Origin: Streptomyces griseomycini
GTDB taxonomy: Bacteria > Actinomycetota > Actinomycetes > Streptomycetales > Streptomycetaceae
Length of the DNA stretch: 64,000 nucleotides
Reading direction: 5' to 3'
Assembly (NCBI RefSeq): GCF_014203535.1
Contig: NZ_JACHJI010000004.1
Span: forward strand, 186,001-250,000
Positions 1-8,427 of the stretch are shown here, in pieces. The notes beneath the pieces are model-generated. The model was not told where the DNA came from, did no database searches, and saw nothing but the letters and a program-made list of their open reading frames with translations. How positions within the stretch are numbered: position 1 is the stretch's first letter; each line of letters starts with the position of its first letter. The translations under genes and the position numbers were made by a program.

Positions 1-29
1 GTTCAGAAGGGTCTCGAGGTGTAACCACC

Positions 30-1499
30 GTGTTCCTGACGATCAGTACCACCGGCGCTCCCGAGCGCCCCGCGACCGACCTCGGTTTCCTGCTGCACAA
101 GCATCCCGAGAAGGCGCAGGCGTTCTCCACCTCCTACGGCACGGCGCACGTCCTCTACCCCGAGGCGGACGCCGAGCGCTGCACGGCGGCGCTGCTGCTG
201 GAGGTGGACGCGGTGGCGCTGGTCCGGCGCGGCAAGGGCAAGGGCCGCGGCGGCGCACCCGACGCGGCGCTCGCGCAGTACGTCAACGACCGCCCGTACG
301 CGGCCTCCTCCCTCCTCGCCGTCGCGCTGAGCGGCGTGTTCTCCAGCGCGATGCGCGGCGTGTGCAACGCCCGCCCGGAACTCCCGGCGCAGCCGCGCCC
401 GTTGCGCATCGAGGTACCCGCGCTGCCCGCCCGCGGCGGCCCCGACCTCGTCCGCCGGCTCTTCGAGCCGCTCGGCTGGACGGTCACCGCCGAACCCGTG
501 GCGCTGGACGCCGAGTTCCCCGAGTGGGGCGACTCGCGGTACGTGCGTCTGGTCCTGGAGGCGGACACGCTCACCCTCGCCGAGGCCCTGCGCCACCTCT
601 ACGTGCTGCTCCCCGTCCTCGACGACGCCAAGCACTACTGGGTCGCCTCCGACGAGGTCGACAAGCTGCTGCGCGCCGGCGAGGGCTGGCTGCCCGCGCA
701 CCCGGAGCAGAAGCTGATCGCCGGCCGCTACCTGTCCCGCCGCTGGTCGCTGACCCGGCAGGCGATGGAGCGGCTGGAGCTGGTCCGGCTGGCCGAGGCG
801 GACGACACCGACGTCGAGGAGATCGACAACGCCGTCGCGGCGGAGACCGAGGACGGTGCCGAGGAGAAGCCGGCCCCGCTCGCCGTGCAGCGGCGGGAGG
901 CGATCGTCGCCGCGCTCCGCGCGTCCGGCGCCGCCCGGGTGCTCGACCTCGGCTGCGGCCAGGGCCAGCTGGTGCAGGAGCTGCTGCGGGACCCGTCGTT
1001 CACCGAGATCGTCGGCGTCGACGTGTCGATGCGGGCGCTGGCCATCGCCTCCCGCCGGCTGAGGCTGGACCGCATGGGGGAGCGGCAGGCGGCGCGCGTG
1101 CAGCTCCTCCAGGGCTCGCTCGCGTACACCGACCACCGGCTCGAGGGGTACGACGCCGCCGTGCTCAGCGAGGTGATCGAACACCTCGACCTGCCCCGCC
1201 TGCCCGCCCTGGAGTACGCGGTGTTCGGCGCGGCCCGCCCCCGCACGGTCCTCGTCACCACCCCCAACGTCGAGTACAACGTGCGCTGGGAGAGCCTCCC
1301 GGCCGGCCACGTCCGGCACGGCGACCACCGCTTCGAGTGGACCCGCGAGGAGTTCCGCGCCTGGGCGCGGAAGGTGGCCGAACGCCACGGCTACGGCGTG
1401 GAGTTCGTGCCCGTCGGACCGGACGACCCCGAGGTCGGGCCGCCCACCCAGATGGCCGTGTTCCGGGCCGGGACCGCGAAGGAGGCGAAGGCCGCATGA
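30..1499 (+). CDS. hen1: Bacterial Hen1, 3'-terminal RNA ribose 2'-O-methyltransferase
   Basis: A 489-residue protein of the bacterial Hen1 family. These enzymes methylate the 2'-OH of the 3'-terminal ribose of a cleaved RNA before ligation, so that the repaired RNA resists the ribotoxin that cut it. The first half is the Hen1 N-terminal domain, which activates the ligase of Pnkp in studied homologues. The second half is a SAM methyltransferase with motif I VLDLGCGQGQL near residue 304 and a metal-site motif SEVIEHLD further on. The GTG start at 30 has GAGGTG about 8 nt upstream. The stop overlaps the pnkp start by 4 bp (ATGA), so the two are translationally coupled. The call rests on domain order and this partner. 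Confidence 0.95.
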   Translation: MFLTISTTGAPERPATDLGFLLHKHPEKAQAFSTSYGTAHVLYPEADAERCTAALLLEVDAVALVRRGKGKGRGGAPDAALAQYVNDRPYAASSLLAVALSGVFSSAMRGVCNARPELPAQPRPLRIEVPALPARGGPDLVRRLFEPLGWTVTAEPVALDAEFPEWGDSRYVRLVLEADTLTLAEALRHLYVLLPVLDDAKHYWVASDEVDKLLRAGEGWLPAHPEQKLIAGRYLSRRWSLTRQAMERLELVRLAEADDTDVEEIDNAVAAETEDGAEEKPAPLAVQRREAIVAALRASGAARVLDLGCGQGQLVQELLRDPSFTEIVGVDVSMRALAIASRRLRLDRMGERQAARVQLLQGSLAYTDHRLEGYDAAVLSEVIEHLDLPRLPALEYAVFGAARPRTVLVTTPNVEYNVRWESLPAGHVRHGDHRFEWTREEFRAWARKVAERHGYGVEFVPVGPDDPEVGPPTQMAVFRAGTAKEAKAA

Positions 1500-4054
1500 C
1501 CACCACCACCGAGACCCCGCGGCCGCGGGGCCGCGCCCTGCCCGTCACCGACCTGTCCCTCGTGGTGCTGATCGGTGCCTCCGGCTCGGGCAAGTCCACC
1601 TTCGCGCGCCGCCACTTCAAGCCCACCGAGGTCCTCTCCTCCGACTTCTGCCGCGGCCTGGTGGCCGACGACGAGAACGACCAGAGCGCGTCGCGGGACG
1701 CCTTCGACGTGCTGCACTACATCGCCGGCAAGCGCCTGGCGGCCGGCCGCCGCACCGTCGTCGACGCCACCAGCGTCCAGCAGGACGCCCGGCGCCAGCT
1801 GATCGACCTGGCCAGGCAGTACGACGTGCTGCCGATAGCCATCGTGCTCGACGTGCCCGAGGCGGTGTGCGCCGAGCGCAACGCCGCCCGCACCGACCGC
1901 GCCGACATGCCCCGCCGGGTCATCCAGCGCCACACCCGCGAACTGCGCCGCTCGCTGCGCCACCTGGAGCGCGAGGGCTTCCGCAAGGTGCACGTGCTGC
2001 GCGGCGTGGAGGAGATCGAGCACGCCACCGTCGTCACCGAGAAGCGGTTCAACGACCTCACCCACCTCACCGGCCCGTTCGACATCATCGGCGACGTCCA
2101 CGGCTGCTCCGCCGAACTGGAGGCGCTGCTGGGCAAGCTGGGCTACGTCGACGGCGTGCACCCCGAGGGCCGCACCGCCGTCTTCGTCGGCGACCTCGTC
2201 GACCGCGGCCCGGACAGCCCCGGCGTGCTGCGCCGCGTGATGGCCATGGTCAAGTCGGGCAACGCACTGTGCGTGCCCGGCAACCACGAGAACAAGTTCG
2301 GCCGCTACCTCAAGGGCCGCAAGGTCCAGCACACCCACGGCCTCGCCGAGACCATCGCCCAGATGGACGGCGAGAGCGAGGAGTTCCGCGCCGAGGTGCG
2401 GGAGTTCGTCGACGGCCTGGTCAGCCACTACGTCCTCGACGGCGGCAGGCTCGTGGTCTGCCACGCCGGTCTGCCGGAGAAGTACCACGGCCGCACCTCC
2501 GGCCGGGTCCGCAGCCACGCCCTGTACGGCGACACCACCGGCGAGACCGACGAGTTCGGCCTGCCGGTGCGCTACCCCTGGGCGGAGGACTACCGCGGCC
2601 GGGCGGCCGTCGTCTACGGCCACACCCCGGTCCCGGAGGCGACCTGGCTGAACAACACCATCTGCCTGGACACCGGCGCCGTCTTCGGCGGCAAGCTCAC
2701 CGCGCTGCGCTGGCCGGAGCGGGAACTGGTCGACGTACCGGCCGAGCGGGTCTGGTACGAGCCGACCAGGCCGCTGCGCACCGAGGCACCCGGCGGACAC
2801 GACGGCCGCCCGCTGGACCTCGCCGACGTGCAGGGCCGCCGGGTGATCGAGACCCGGCACGCCGGCCGGGTGTCCGTCCGCGAGGAGAACGCGGCGGCGG
2901 CCCTGGAGGTCATGAGCCGCTTCGCGGTCGACCCGCGCCTGCTGCCGTACCTTCCGCCGACCATGGCGCCCACCGCCACCTCGCACCTCGACGGCTACCT
3001 GGAGCACCCGGTCGAGGCCTTCGCCCAGTACGAGCAGGACGGCGTCGCGCGGGTCGTGTGCGAGGAGAAGCACATGGGCTCCCGCGCGGTGGCCCTGGTC
3101 TGCCGGGACGCGGAGGCCGCCCGCCGGCGCTTCGGGGTGGAGGGCCCCACCGGGTCCCTGTACACCCGCACCGGCCGCCCGTTCTTCGACGACGACGCCG
3201 TCACGGAGGAGATCCTCGGCCGGCTGCGCACGGCGGTCACCGAGGCCGGTCTGTGGGACGGGCTGGAGACGGACTGGCTGCTGCTGGACGCCGAGCTGAT
3301 GCCGTGGTCGCTGAAGGCGTCCGGGCTGCTGCGCTCCCAGTACGCCGCCGTGGGCGCCGCCTCCGGCGCGGTCTTCCCGAGCGCCCTGGCCGCACTGGAG
3401 GGCGCGGCGGCCCGCGGCGTCGCGGTGCGGGACCTGCTGGACCGCCAGCGCGAACGGGCCGACGACGCCGCCGCGTTCACCGAGGCGTACCGCCGCTACT
3501 GCTGGAGCACCGACGGCCTGGACGGCGTGCGCCTGGCGCCGTTCCAGATCCTCGCCGTCCAGGGCCGCAGCCTGGCCGCCCTGCCCCACGACGAGCAGCT
3601 CGCCCTGCTCGACCGCCTGGTCGAGCACGACGCCACGGGCCTGCTGCAGACCACCCGCCGCCTCTACGTCGACACGGCCGACCCCGAGTCGGTGCGGGCC
3701 GGGGTCGACTGGTGGCTGGAGATGACCGGGCGCGGCGGCGAGGGCATGGTCGTCAAGCCGGTCGGCGCCCTGGTGCGAGGGGGAGCCGAGGGCCGCCTGG
3801 TGCAGCCCGGCATCAAGTGCCGGGGCCGCGAGTACCTGCGGATCATCTACGGTCCCGAGTACACCCGCCCGGAGAACCTGGCCCGGCTGCGCACCCGGTT
3901 CCTGAACCACAAGCGGTCGCTCGCGATCCGCGAGTACGCGCTCGGCCTGGAGGCCCTGGACCGGCTGGCCGGGGGCGAGCCGCTGTGGCGGGTGCACGAG
4001 GCGGTCTTCGGCGTGCTGGCGCTGGAGTCGGAGCCGGTGGACCCGCGGCTGTAG
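1496..4054 (+). CDS. pnkp: Polynucleotide kinase-phosphatase-ligase (Pnkp), RNA repair
   Basis: An 852-residue three-domain RNA end-healing and sealing enzyme. The N-terminal kinase has P-loop GASGSGKST near residue 26. The central calcineurin-like phosphatase has GDVHGC near 199, GDLVDRG near 233 and GNHEN near 262. The C-terminal adenylyltransferase/ligase has motif I EKHMGS, with the nucleotidyl lysine near residue 525. In characterised systems Pnkp and Hen1 form a heterotetramer that heals 2',3'-cyclic phosphate and 5'-OH ends of ribotoxin-cut tRNA. The ATG overlaps the hen1 stop. All three catalytic motifs are intact. A perfect inverted repeat follows the gene. Confidence 0.95.
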   Translation: MTTTTETPRPRGRALPVTDLSLVVLIGASGSGKSTFARRHFKPTEVLSSDFCRGLVADDENDQSASRDAFDVLHYIAGKRLAAGRRTVVDATSVQQDARRQLIDLARQYDVLPIAIVLDVPEAVCAERNAARTDRADMPRRVIQRHTRELRRSLRHLEREGFRKVHVLRGVEEIEHATVVTEKRFNDLTHLTGPFDIIGDVHGCSAELEALLGKLGYVDGVHPEGRTAVFVGDLVDRGPDSPGVLRRVMAMVKSGNALCVPGNHENKFGRYLKGRKVQHTHGLAETIAQMDGESEEFRAEVREFVDGLVSHYVLDGGRLVVCHAGLPEKYHGRTSGRVRSHALYGDTTGETDEFGLPVRYPWAEDYRGRAAVVYGHTPVPEATWLNNTICLDTGAVFGGKLTALRWPERELVDVPAERVWYEPTRPLRTEAPGGHDGRPLDLADVQGRRVIETRHAGRVSVREENAAAALEVMSRFAVDPRLLPYLPPTMAPTATSHLDGYLEHPVEAFAQYEQDGVARVVCEEKHMGSRAVALVCRDAEAARRRFGVEGPTGSLYTRTGRPFFDDDAVTEEILGRLRTAVTEAGLWDGLETDWLLLDAELMPWSLKASGLLRSQYAAVGAASGAVFPSALAALEGAAARGVAVRDLLDRQRERADDAAAFTEAYRRYCWSTDGLDGVRLAPFQILAVQGRSLAALPHDEQLALLDRLVEHDATGLLQTTRRLYVDTADPESVRAGVDWWLEMTGRGGEGMVVKPVGALVRGGAEGRLVQPGIKCRGREYLRIIYGPEYTRPENLARLRTRFLNHKRSLAIREYALGLEALDRLAGGEPLWRVHEAVFGVLALESEPVDPRL

Positions 4055-4080
4055 CGGGGCCGTACCGCGGTCGCGGTGCG

Positions 4081-4125
4081 CGTGGCCGGCCGGGCTCCTC
4101 CCAGGGAGGAGCCCGGCCGGCCACG
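4081..4125 (+). terminator. Strong hairpin terminator after hen1-pnkp
   Basis: A perfect inverted repeat with 22-bp arms (4081-4102 and 4104-4125) and a 1-nt centre, 26 nt after the pnkp stop. There is no U-tract, as usual for GC-rich actinobacteria. The remaining sequence to 4356 holds no gene that I can see and should contain the promoter of the arginine deiminase gene. Confidence 0.8.
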
Positions 4126-4356
4126 TCGCCCCGAACCGTGCGCGTGAGGCGCACCCTGCGCGCCGTCGGCCGGCCGGGCGCGGCCCGTCACCGGCACGGG
4201 CCCGCCGGACGGACGGCCCCGCTCCGTCCCGCCCCGCGTCGCCTTGCCCCGCCCCGTCCGCAGCGCACCGGGCGGGCACCCGGGTGACGGAAGCGGGACG
4301 ATTTCCGTCCCGTCCGCAGAGGGGTGAACGCACGCTCGGGTGGTCAGGATGGAAGC

Positions 4357-5580
4357 ATGACCTACCACGTCGACTCCGAGGCCGGACGGCTGCGCCGCGT
4401 CATCCTGCACCGGCCCGATCTCGAGCTCAAAAGGCTCACCCCCAGCAACAAGGACGCCCTGCTCTTCGACGACGTGCTCTGGGTGCGCCGGGCGCGCGCC
4501 GAGCACGACGGGTTCGCCGACGTGCTGCGCGACCGCGGCGTCGCCGTCCACCTCTTCGGCGACCTGCTCGCCGAGACGCTGGACGTCCCGGCGGCGCGTG
4601 CGCTCGTCCTGGACCGCGTCTTCGACGAGAAGGAGTACGGTCCGCTGGCCACCGACCACCTCCGGGCCGCGTTCGAGACGCTGCCCGCGCGCGAGCTGGC
4701 CCAGGCGCTGGTCGGCGGGATGACCAAGCGGGAGTTCCTGGACGTCCACCCGGAGCCGGTCTCCGTGCGCTTCCACGCCATGGAGCTCGACGACTTCCTG
4801 CTCGATCCGCTGCCCAACCACCTCTTCACCCGCGACACCTCCGCCTGGATCTACGACGGTGTCGCCATCAACGCGATGCGGTGGCCCGCCCGGCAGCGCG
4901 AGACGGTGCACTTCGAGGCGATCTACCGGCACCACCCGCTGTTCCGGGGGGACTCCTTCCGCGTCTGGTCCGAGGGGCAGGCCGACTACCCGTCCACCAT
5001 CGAGGGCGGGGACGTCCTGGTCATCGGCAACGGGGCGGTGCTGATCGGCATGAGCGAGCGGACCACGCCGCAGGCGGTGGAGATGCTCGCGCACAAACTC
5101 TTCGCGGCCGGCTCCGCCGAGACCATCGTCGCGCTCGACATGCCGAAGAGGCGCGCCTTCATGCACCTCGACACCGTGATGACGATGATCGACGGCGACA
5201 CCTTCACCCAGTACGCCGGTCTCGGCATGCTCCGCTCGTACACCATCGAGCCGGGCGTGGGGGAGAAGGAGCTGAAGGTCACCGACCACCCGCCGGAGCA
5301 CATGCACCGCGCGATCGCCGCCGCGCTGGGGCTCAGCGAGATCCGGGTGCTGACCGCCACCCAGGACGTCCACGCGGCCGAGCGCGAGCAGTGGGACGAC
5401 GGCTGCAACGTCCTGGCCGTCGAACCGGGCGTCGTCATCGCCTACGAGCGGAACTCCACCACCAACACGCACCTGCGCAAGCAGGGCATCGAGGTGATAG
5501 AGATCCCGGGCAGCGAGCTGGGGCGGGGCAGGGGAGGGCCGCGCTGCATGAGCTGTCCGGTGCAGCGGGACCCCGTCTAG
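4357..5580 (+). CDS. arcA: Arginine deiminase
   Basis: A 407-residue guanidino-modifying enzyme that hydrolyses L-arginine to citrulline and ammonia, the first step of the arginine deiminase pathway. Visible family motifs are [13 protein letters not shown] and [10 protein letters not shown] (catalytic His and Asp). The C-terminal [11 protein letters not shown] contains the expected nucleophilic Cys. Length matches the family. The chosen ATG begins [15 protein letters not shown], where homology should start; an in-frame start at 4324 only adds low-complexity residues. The next gene is an ornithine carbamoyltransferase, the enzyme that splits citrulline in this pathway. No arcC (carbamate kinase) or arcD (antiporter) lies in the window, so the pathway is incomplete locally. 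Confidence 0.95.
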   Translation: MTYHVDSEAGRLRRVILHRPDLELKRLTPSNKDALLFDDVLWVRRARAEHDGFADVLRDRGVAVHLFGDLLAETLDVPAARALVLDRVFDEKEYGPLATDHLRAAFETLPARELAQALVGGMTKREFLDVHPEPVSVRFHAMELDDFLLDPLPNHLFTRDTSAWIYDGVAINAMRWPARQRETVHFEAIYRHHPLFRGDSFRVWSEGQADYPSTIEGGDVLVIGNGAVLIGMSERTTPQAVEMLAHKLFAAGSAETIVALDMPKRRAFMHLDTVMTMIDGDTFTQYAGLGMLRSYTIEPGVGEKELKVTDHPPEHMHRAIAAALGLSEIRVLTATQDVHAAEREQWDDGCNVLAVEPGVVIAYERNSTTNTHLRKQGIEVIEIPGSELGRGRGGPRCMSCPVQRDPV

Positions 5581-5584
5581 GAGG

Positions 5585-5707
5585 CCCCGACCACGCCACC
5601 GGGTCCCCGACCACGCCACCGGGTCCCCGACCACGCCACCGGGTCCCCGACCACGCCACCGGGACGCCCCGGCCACGCCACCGGGTCCCCGGCCACACCA
5701 CCGGGTC
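5585..5707. repeat. 20-bp tandem repeat array between arcA and the OTC gene
   Basis: Head-to-tail copies of the 20-mer CCCCGACCACGCCACCGGGT begin 5 nt after the arcA stop. The first four (from 5585, 5605, 5625 and 5645) are identical except for the last base of the fourth. Two further diverged copies run to about 5707, separated from the fourth by a small insertion. There are no spacers, so this is not a CRISPR. The array sits directly upstream of the AT-rich putative control element of the downstream gene. Copy number may vary between strains. Confidence 0.9.
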
Positions 5708-5708
5708 G

Positions 5709-5740
5709 CATAGAAATTCTGTATCTCGTATAGAATTCCA
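5709..5740 (+). promoter_or_regulatory. AT-rich inverted repeat upstream of the OTC gene (possible operator/promoter)
   Basis: In otherwise GC-rich DNA, AAATTCTGTAT (5714-5724) faces GTATAGAATTCC (5728-5739) as an imperfect inverted repeat of about 11 bp, 35-65 nt upstream of the OTC ATG. AT-rich palindromes of this size occur at ArgR operators in front of arginine genes, and TAGAAT could also serve as a -10 hexamer. ArgR binding is an inference from gene context only; the sequence does not closely match a consensus I can quote. Confidence 0.5.
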
Positions 5741-5774
5741 GCCGTCCCTGTCCCCGTACCCCTGGAGCGCCCCC

Positions 5775-6782
5775 ATGGCGACAGTCCCGACCGCCCTCGC
5801 CGGCCGCCACTTCCTCAAGGAGCTGGACTTCACCGAGCAGGAGTTCCTCGGCCTGCTCGGACTGGCCGCGGAGCTGAAGGCCGCCAAGAAGGCCGGGACC
5901 GAGAGCCGGTACCTGCGGGGGAAGAACATCGCGCTGATCTTCGAGAAGCCCTCGACGCGCACCCGCTGCGCCTTCGAGGTCGCCGCCGCCGACCAGGGCG
6001 CCTCGACGACGTACATCGACCCGAGCGGCTCGCACATCGGGAAGAAGGAGTCCGTCAGGGACACCGCGCGGGTGCTCGGCCGGATGTTCGACGCGATCGA
6101 GTTCCGGGGCGACGCCCAGTCCACCGTCGAGGCCCTCGCCGAGCACGCCGGAGTGCCCGTCTACAACGGCCTGACCGACGACTGGCACCCCACGCAGATG
6201 CTCGCCGACGTGCTCACCATGACCGAGCACAGCCCCAAGCCGGTGAAGGAGATCGCCTTCGCCTACCTCGGCGACGCCCGCTTCAACATGGGCAACTCCT
6301 ACCTCGTCACCGCGGCCCTGCTGGGCATGGACGTGCGCATCGTCGCCCCGAAGGCCTACTGGCCCGCCCAGGAGGTCGTCGACCGGGCCCGTGAGCTCGC
6401 CGTGTCCAGCGGGGCCCGCATCACCCTCACCGAGGAGATCGGCGAGGGCGTCGCGGGCGCCGACTTCGTCGCCACGGACGTCTGGGTCTCCATGGGCGAG
6501 CCCAAGGAGGTCTGGGACGAGCGGATCGCCGCGCTCGCGCCGTACGCGGTGACCATGGACGTCCTGCGCGCCACCGGCAACCCGGACGTCAGGTTCCTGC
6601 ACTGCCTGCCCGCCTTCCACGACCTGGGCACGAAGGTCGGCCGCGAGGTGTACGAGACCCACGGCCTGGAGTCGCTGGAGGTGACGGACGAGGTGTTCGA
6701 GTCGGCGCACTCGGTCGTCTTCGACGAGGCGGAGAACCGCCTGCACACGATCAAGGCGGTCCTGGTGGCGACCCTGGCCTGA
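5775..6782 (+). CDS. arcB: Ornithine carbamoyltransferase (probably catabolic)
   Basis: A 335-residue carbamoyltransferase. The carbamoyl-phosphate motif STRTRC follows the typical FEKPS, and HPTQMLAD plus [10 protein letters not shown] (ornithine side, catalytic Cys) are all intact. The family either makes citrulline (anabolic argF) or phosphorolyses it (catabolic arcB). Its place after arginine deiminase favours the catabolic role, but motifs alone cannot decide. The ATG at 5775 begins [20 protein letters not shown], the family's N-terminus. It likely has its own control, since an AT-rich inverted repeat and a tandem repeat separate it from arcA. The downstream gene is convergent with only about 33 bp between stops. 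Confidence 0.9.
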   Translation: MATVPTALAGRHFLKELDFTEQEFLGLLGLAAELKAAKKAGTESRYLRGKNIALIFEKPSTRTRCAFEVAAADQGASTTYIDPSGSHIGKKESVRDTARVLGRMFDAIEFRGDAQSTVEALAEHAGVPVYNGLTDDWHPTQMLADVLTMTEHSPKPVKEIAFAYLGDARFNMGNSYLVTAALLGMDVRIVAPKAYWPAQEVVDRARELAVSSGARITLTEEIGEGVAGADFVATDVWVSMGEPKEVWDERIAALAPYAVTMDVLRATGNPDVRFLHCLPAFHDLGTKVGREVYETHGLESLEVTDEVFESAHSVVFDEAENRLHTIKAVLVATLA

Positions 6783-6815
6783 GCCCCGGCCCCGCCCGTC
6801 GCGCGGGGAGCCGTC

Positions 6816-7274
6816 TCAGACGGGGCGCCGCTGGCGCGGGATCGCCGACAGCCGGAACCACACCGCCTTGCCGGACGCGGTGGGGCGGTGACCGCACGAC
6901 GAGCTCAGGGCACGGATCAGCAGCAGCCCGCGCCCGTGCTCCTGCCAGGGGTCCGGCGCGTCGAGGTCCGGGCGGGTGAGGTCGCCGGGCGGCGCCGGGT
7001 CGGCGTCGTGCACCTCCACCTGGCAGCCGGTCGGCAGGAGCTCCACCACCAGCTCGATCGGGGCGCGCCCCGAGGTGTGCTCCACGGCGTTGGCCACCAG
7101 CTCCGCGGTCAGCAGTTCCGCCGTGTCGCTGTCGGCGGCGTGCTTCCGCTCGGCCAGCGCCGTACGGACCAGCGCACGGGCCACGGGCACCGCCGCGGTG
7201 GTGTGCGGCAGCGCGACGCGCCAGGAGGTGGAGGCGGAGGCGGAAGGGAGTTCGTGCACAGCGGGTCCGTTCAT
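6816..7274 (-). CDS. ATP-binding protein, anti-sigma-factor kinase-like (HATPase_c)
   Basis: A 152-residue single-domain GHKL ATPase of the RsbW/SpoIIAB-like type that is numerous in Streptomyces. The N-box is ELVANAVEHT and the G-box region is EHGRGLLLIRALS. Such proteins phosphorylate anti-anti-sigma factors or bind sigma factors; many Streptomyces paralogues have no known partner. The start is taken as ATG at 7274 (MNGPAVHE) with AGGAC about 10 nt upstream; an in-frame TTG at 7304 would add ten residues. No sigma or anti-anti-sigma gene is adjacent, so the partner is unknown. Confidence 0.85.
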   Translation of the reverse strand: MNGPAVHELPSASASTSWRVALPHTTAAVPVARALVRTALAERKHAADSDTAELLTAELVANAVEHTSGRAPIELVVELLPTGCQVEVHDADPAPPGDLTRPDLDAPDPWQEHGRGLLLIRALSSSCGHRPTASGKAVWFRLSAIPRQRRPV

Positions 7275-7502
7275 GGAGCAGGCTGTCCTGCTTTCAACCG
7301 GCAATGGTACGGCGCGCCCGGCGGGCCCCGTCGAGGGGGCCGTGCCGGAGCCCTCGACGGGCGCCGTCCAGGGCGTTCCGCCCCGGCGACGGGCGGCATA
7401 CCCGCGCGGGCGCCCCGCCTCGCGCGTCCGCTCCGGCCGTTACCGGGATGTCGACGGCCCGTGACGGACGTGACGGCGCCGGACCGGTGAACCCGTACGG
7501 TC

Positions 7503-7540
7503 TATCGCGTGCTCGTGACGACGGTCACCGATGAGTGATA
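7503..7540. promoter_or_regulatory. Palindromic operator candidate upstream of the enoyl-CoA hydratase (PaaX-type site)
   Basis: Nested inverted repeats: outer TATCGCGT (7503-7510) facing GTGATA (7535-7540), and inner GTGAC-GACG-GTCAC (7515-7528). The same architecture recurs at 13284-13319 in the other promoter region of this locus. The only local transcription factor is the PaaX-like protein at 10769-11590, so it is the natural candidate. The site is about 60 nt upstream of the hydratase ATG. Confidence 0.6.
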
Positions 7541-7597
7541 GCTTCGTGGGGTAGAGCTCAGTGAGCAGTGCCGCGCCCGCCCGAGGAGGCCGCCCTC

Positions 7598-8425
7598 ATG
7601 AGTCCCTTCACCGGCTCCGCCGCCCGCACCGCCCGCTGGGAGCATCTGCGCGTCGAGCTCGCCGACGGCGTCGCCACCGTCACCCTCGCCCGCCCCGAGA
7701 AGCTCAACGCGCTCACCTTCGGCGCCTACGCCGACCTGCGCGACCTGCTCGCCGAGCTGTCCCGGGAACGGGCCGTGCGGGCCCTGGTGCTGGCCGGCGA
7801 GGGCCGCGGCTTCTGCTCCGGCGGCGACGTCGACGAGATCATCGGCGCGACCCTCTCCCTGGACACCGCCCGGCTGCTCGACTTCAACCGGATGACCGGG
7901 CAGGTCGTCCGGGCGGTGCGGGAGTGCCCGTTCCCGGTGATCGCCGCGGTGCACGGGGTGGCGGCCGGCGCCGGCGCGGTCCTCGCCCTGGCCGCGGACT
8001 TCCGGGTGGCCGACCCCAGTGCCCGCTTCGCCTTCCTCTTCACCCGGGTCGGTCTGTCCGGCGGCGACATGGGCGCCGCCTACCTGCTGCCCCGGGTGGT
8101 CGGCCTCGGGCACGCGACCCGGCTGCTCATGCTGGGCGAGCCGGTGCGGGCGCCCGAGGCCGAGCGGATCGGCCTGATCAGCGCGCTCGCCGACGAGGGC
8201 GGCGCCGACGAGGCCGCCCGGTCCCTCGCCCGCCGCCTGGCCGACGGCCCGGCGCTGGCGTACGCCCAGACCAAGGCGCTGCTCACGGCCGAGCTGGACA
8301 TGCCGCTGGCCGCCGCCGTCGAACTGGACGCCGCCACCCAGGCCCTGCTCATGAACGGCGAGGACTACGCCGAGTTCCACGCGGCCTTCACCGAGAAGCG
8401 CCCCCCGAAGTGGCGGGGGCGGTAG
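7598..8425 (+). CDS. Enoyl-CoA hydratase/isomerase family protein
   Basis: A 275-residue crotonase-fold protein. The oxyanion-hole segments GFCSGGDVDEI and HGVAAGAGAVLALAADF are clear. Such enzymes hydrate or rearrange enoyl-CoA thioesters; here it probably acts after ring oxidation in a CoA-dependent aromatic pathway. The ATG at 7598 has GAGGAGG about 8 nt upstream, and an upstream GTG at 7568 is less likely. The next gene starts 2 nt after its stop. The putative PaaX-type operator lies just upstream, suggesting repression until the aryl-CoA inducer is present. The exact substrate cannot be read from the sequence. Confidence 0.9.
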   Translation: MSPFTGSAARTARWEHLRVELADGVATVTLARPEKLNALTFGAYADLRDLLAELSRERAVRALVLAGEGRGFCSGGDVDEIIGATLSLDTARLLDFNRMTGQVVRAVRECPFPVIAAVHGVAAGAGAVLALAADFRVADPSARFAFLFTRVGLSGGDMGAAYLLPRVVGLGHATRLLMLGEPVRAPEAERIGLISALADEGGADEAARSLARRLADGPALAYAQTKALLTAELDMPLAAAVELDAATQALLMNGEDYAEFHAAFTEKRPPKWRGR

Positions 8426-8427
8426 CC

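Noticed and set aside
1391..4333. 980-residue minus-strand frame across pnkp
   Set aside because: Antisense shadow of the Pnkp gene; no domain and no SD.
5585..5707. Possible CRISPR array
   Set aside because: The 20-bp units are directly adjacent with no unique spacers, and no cas genes are present.
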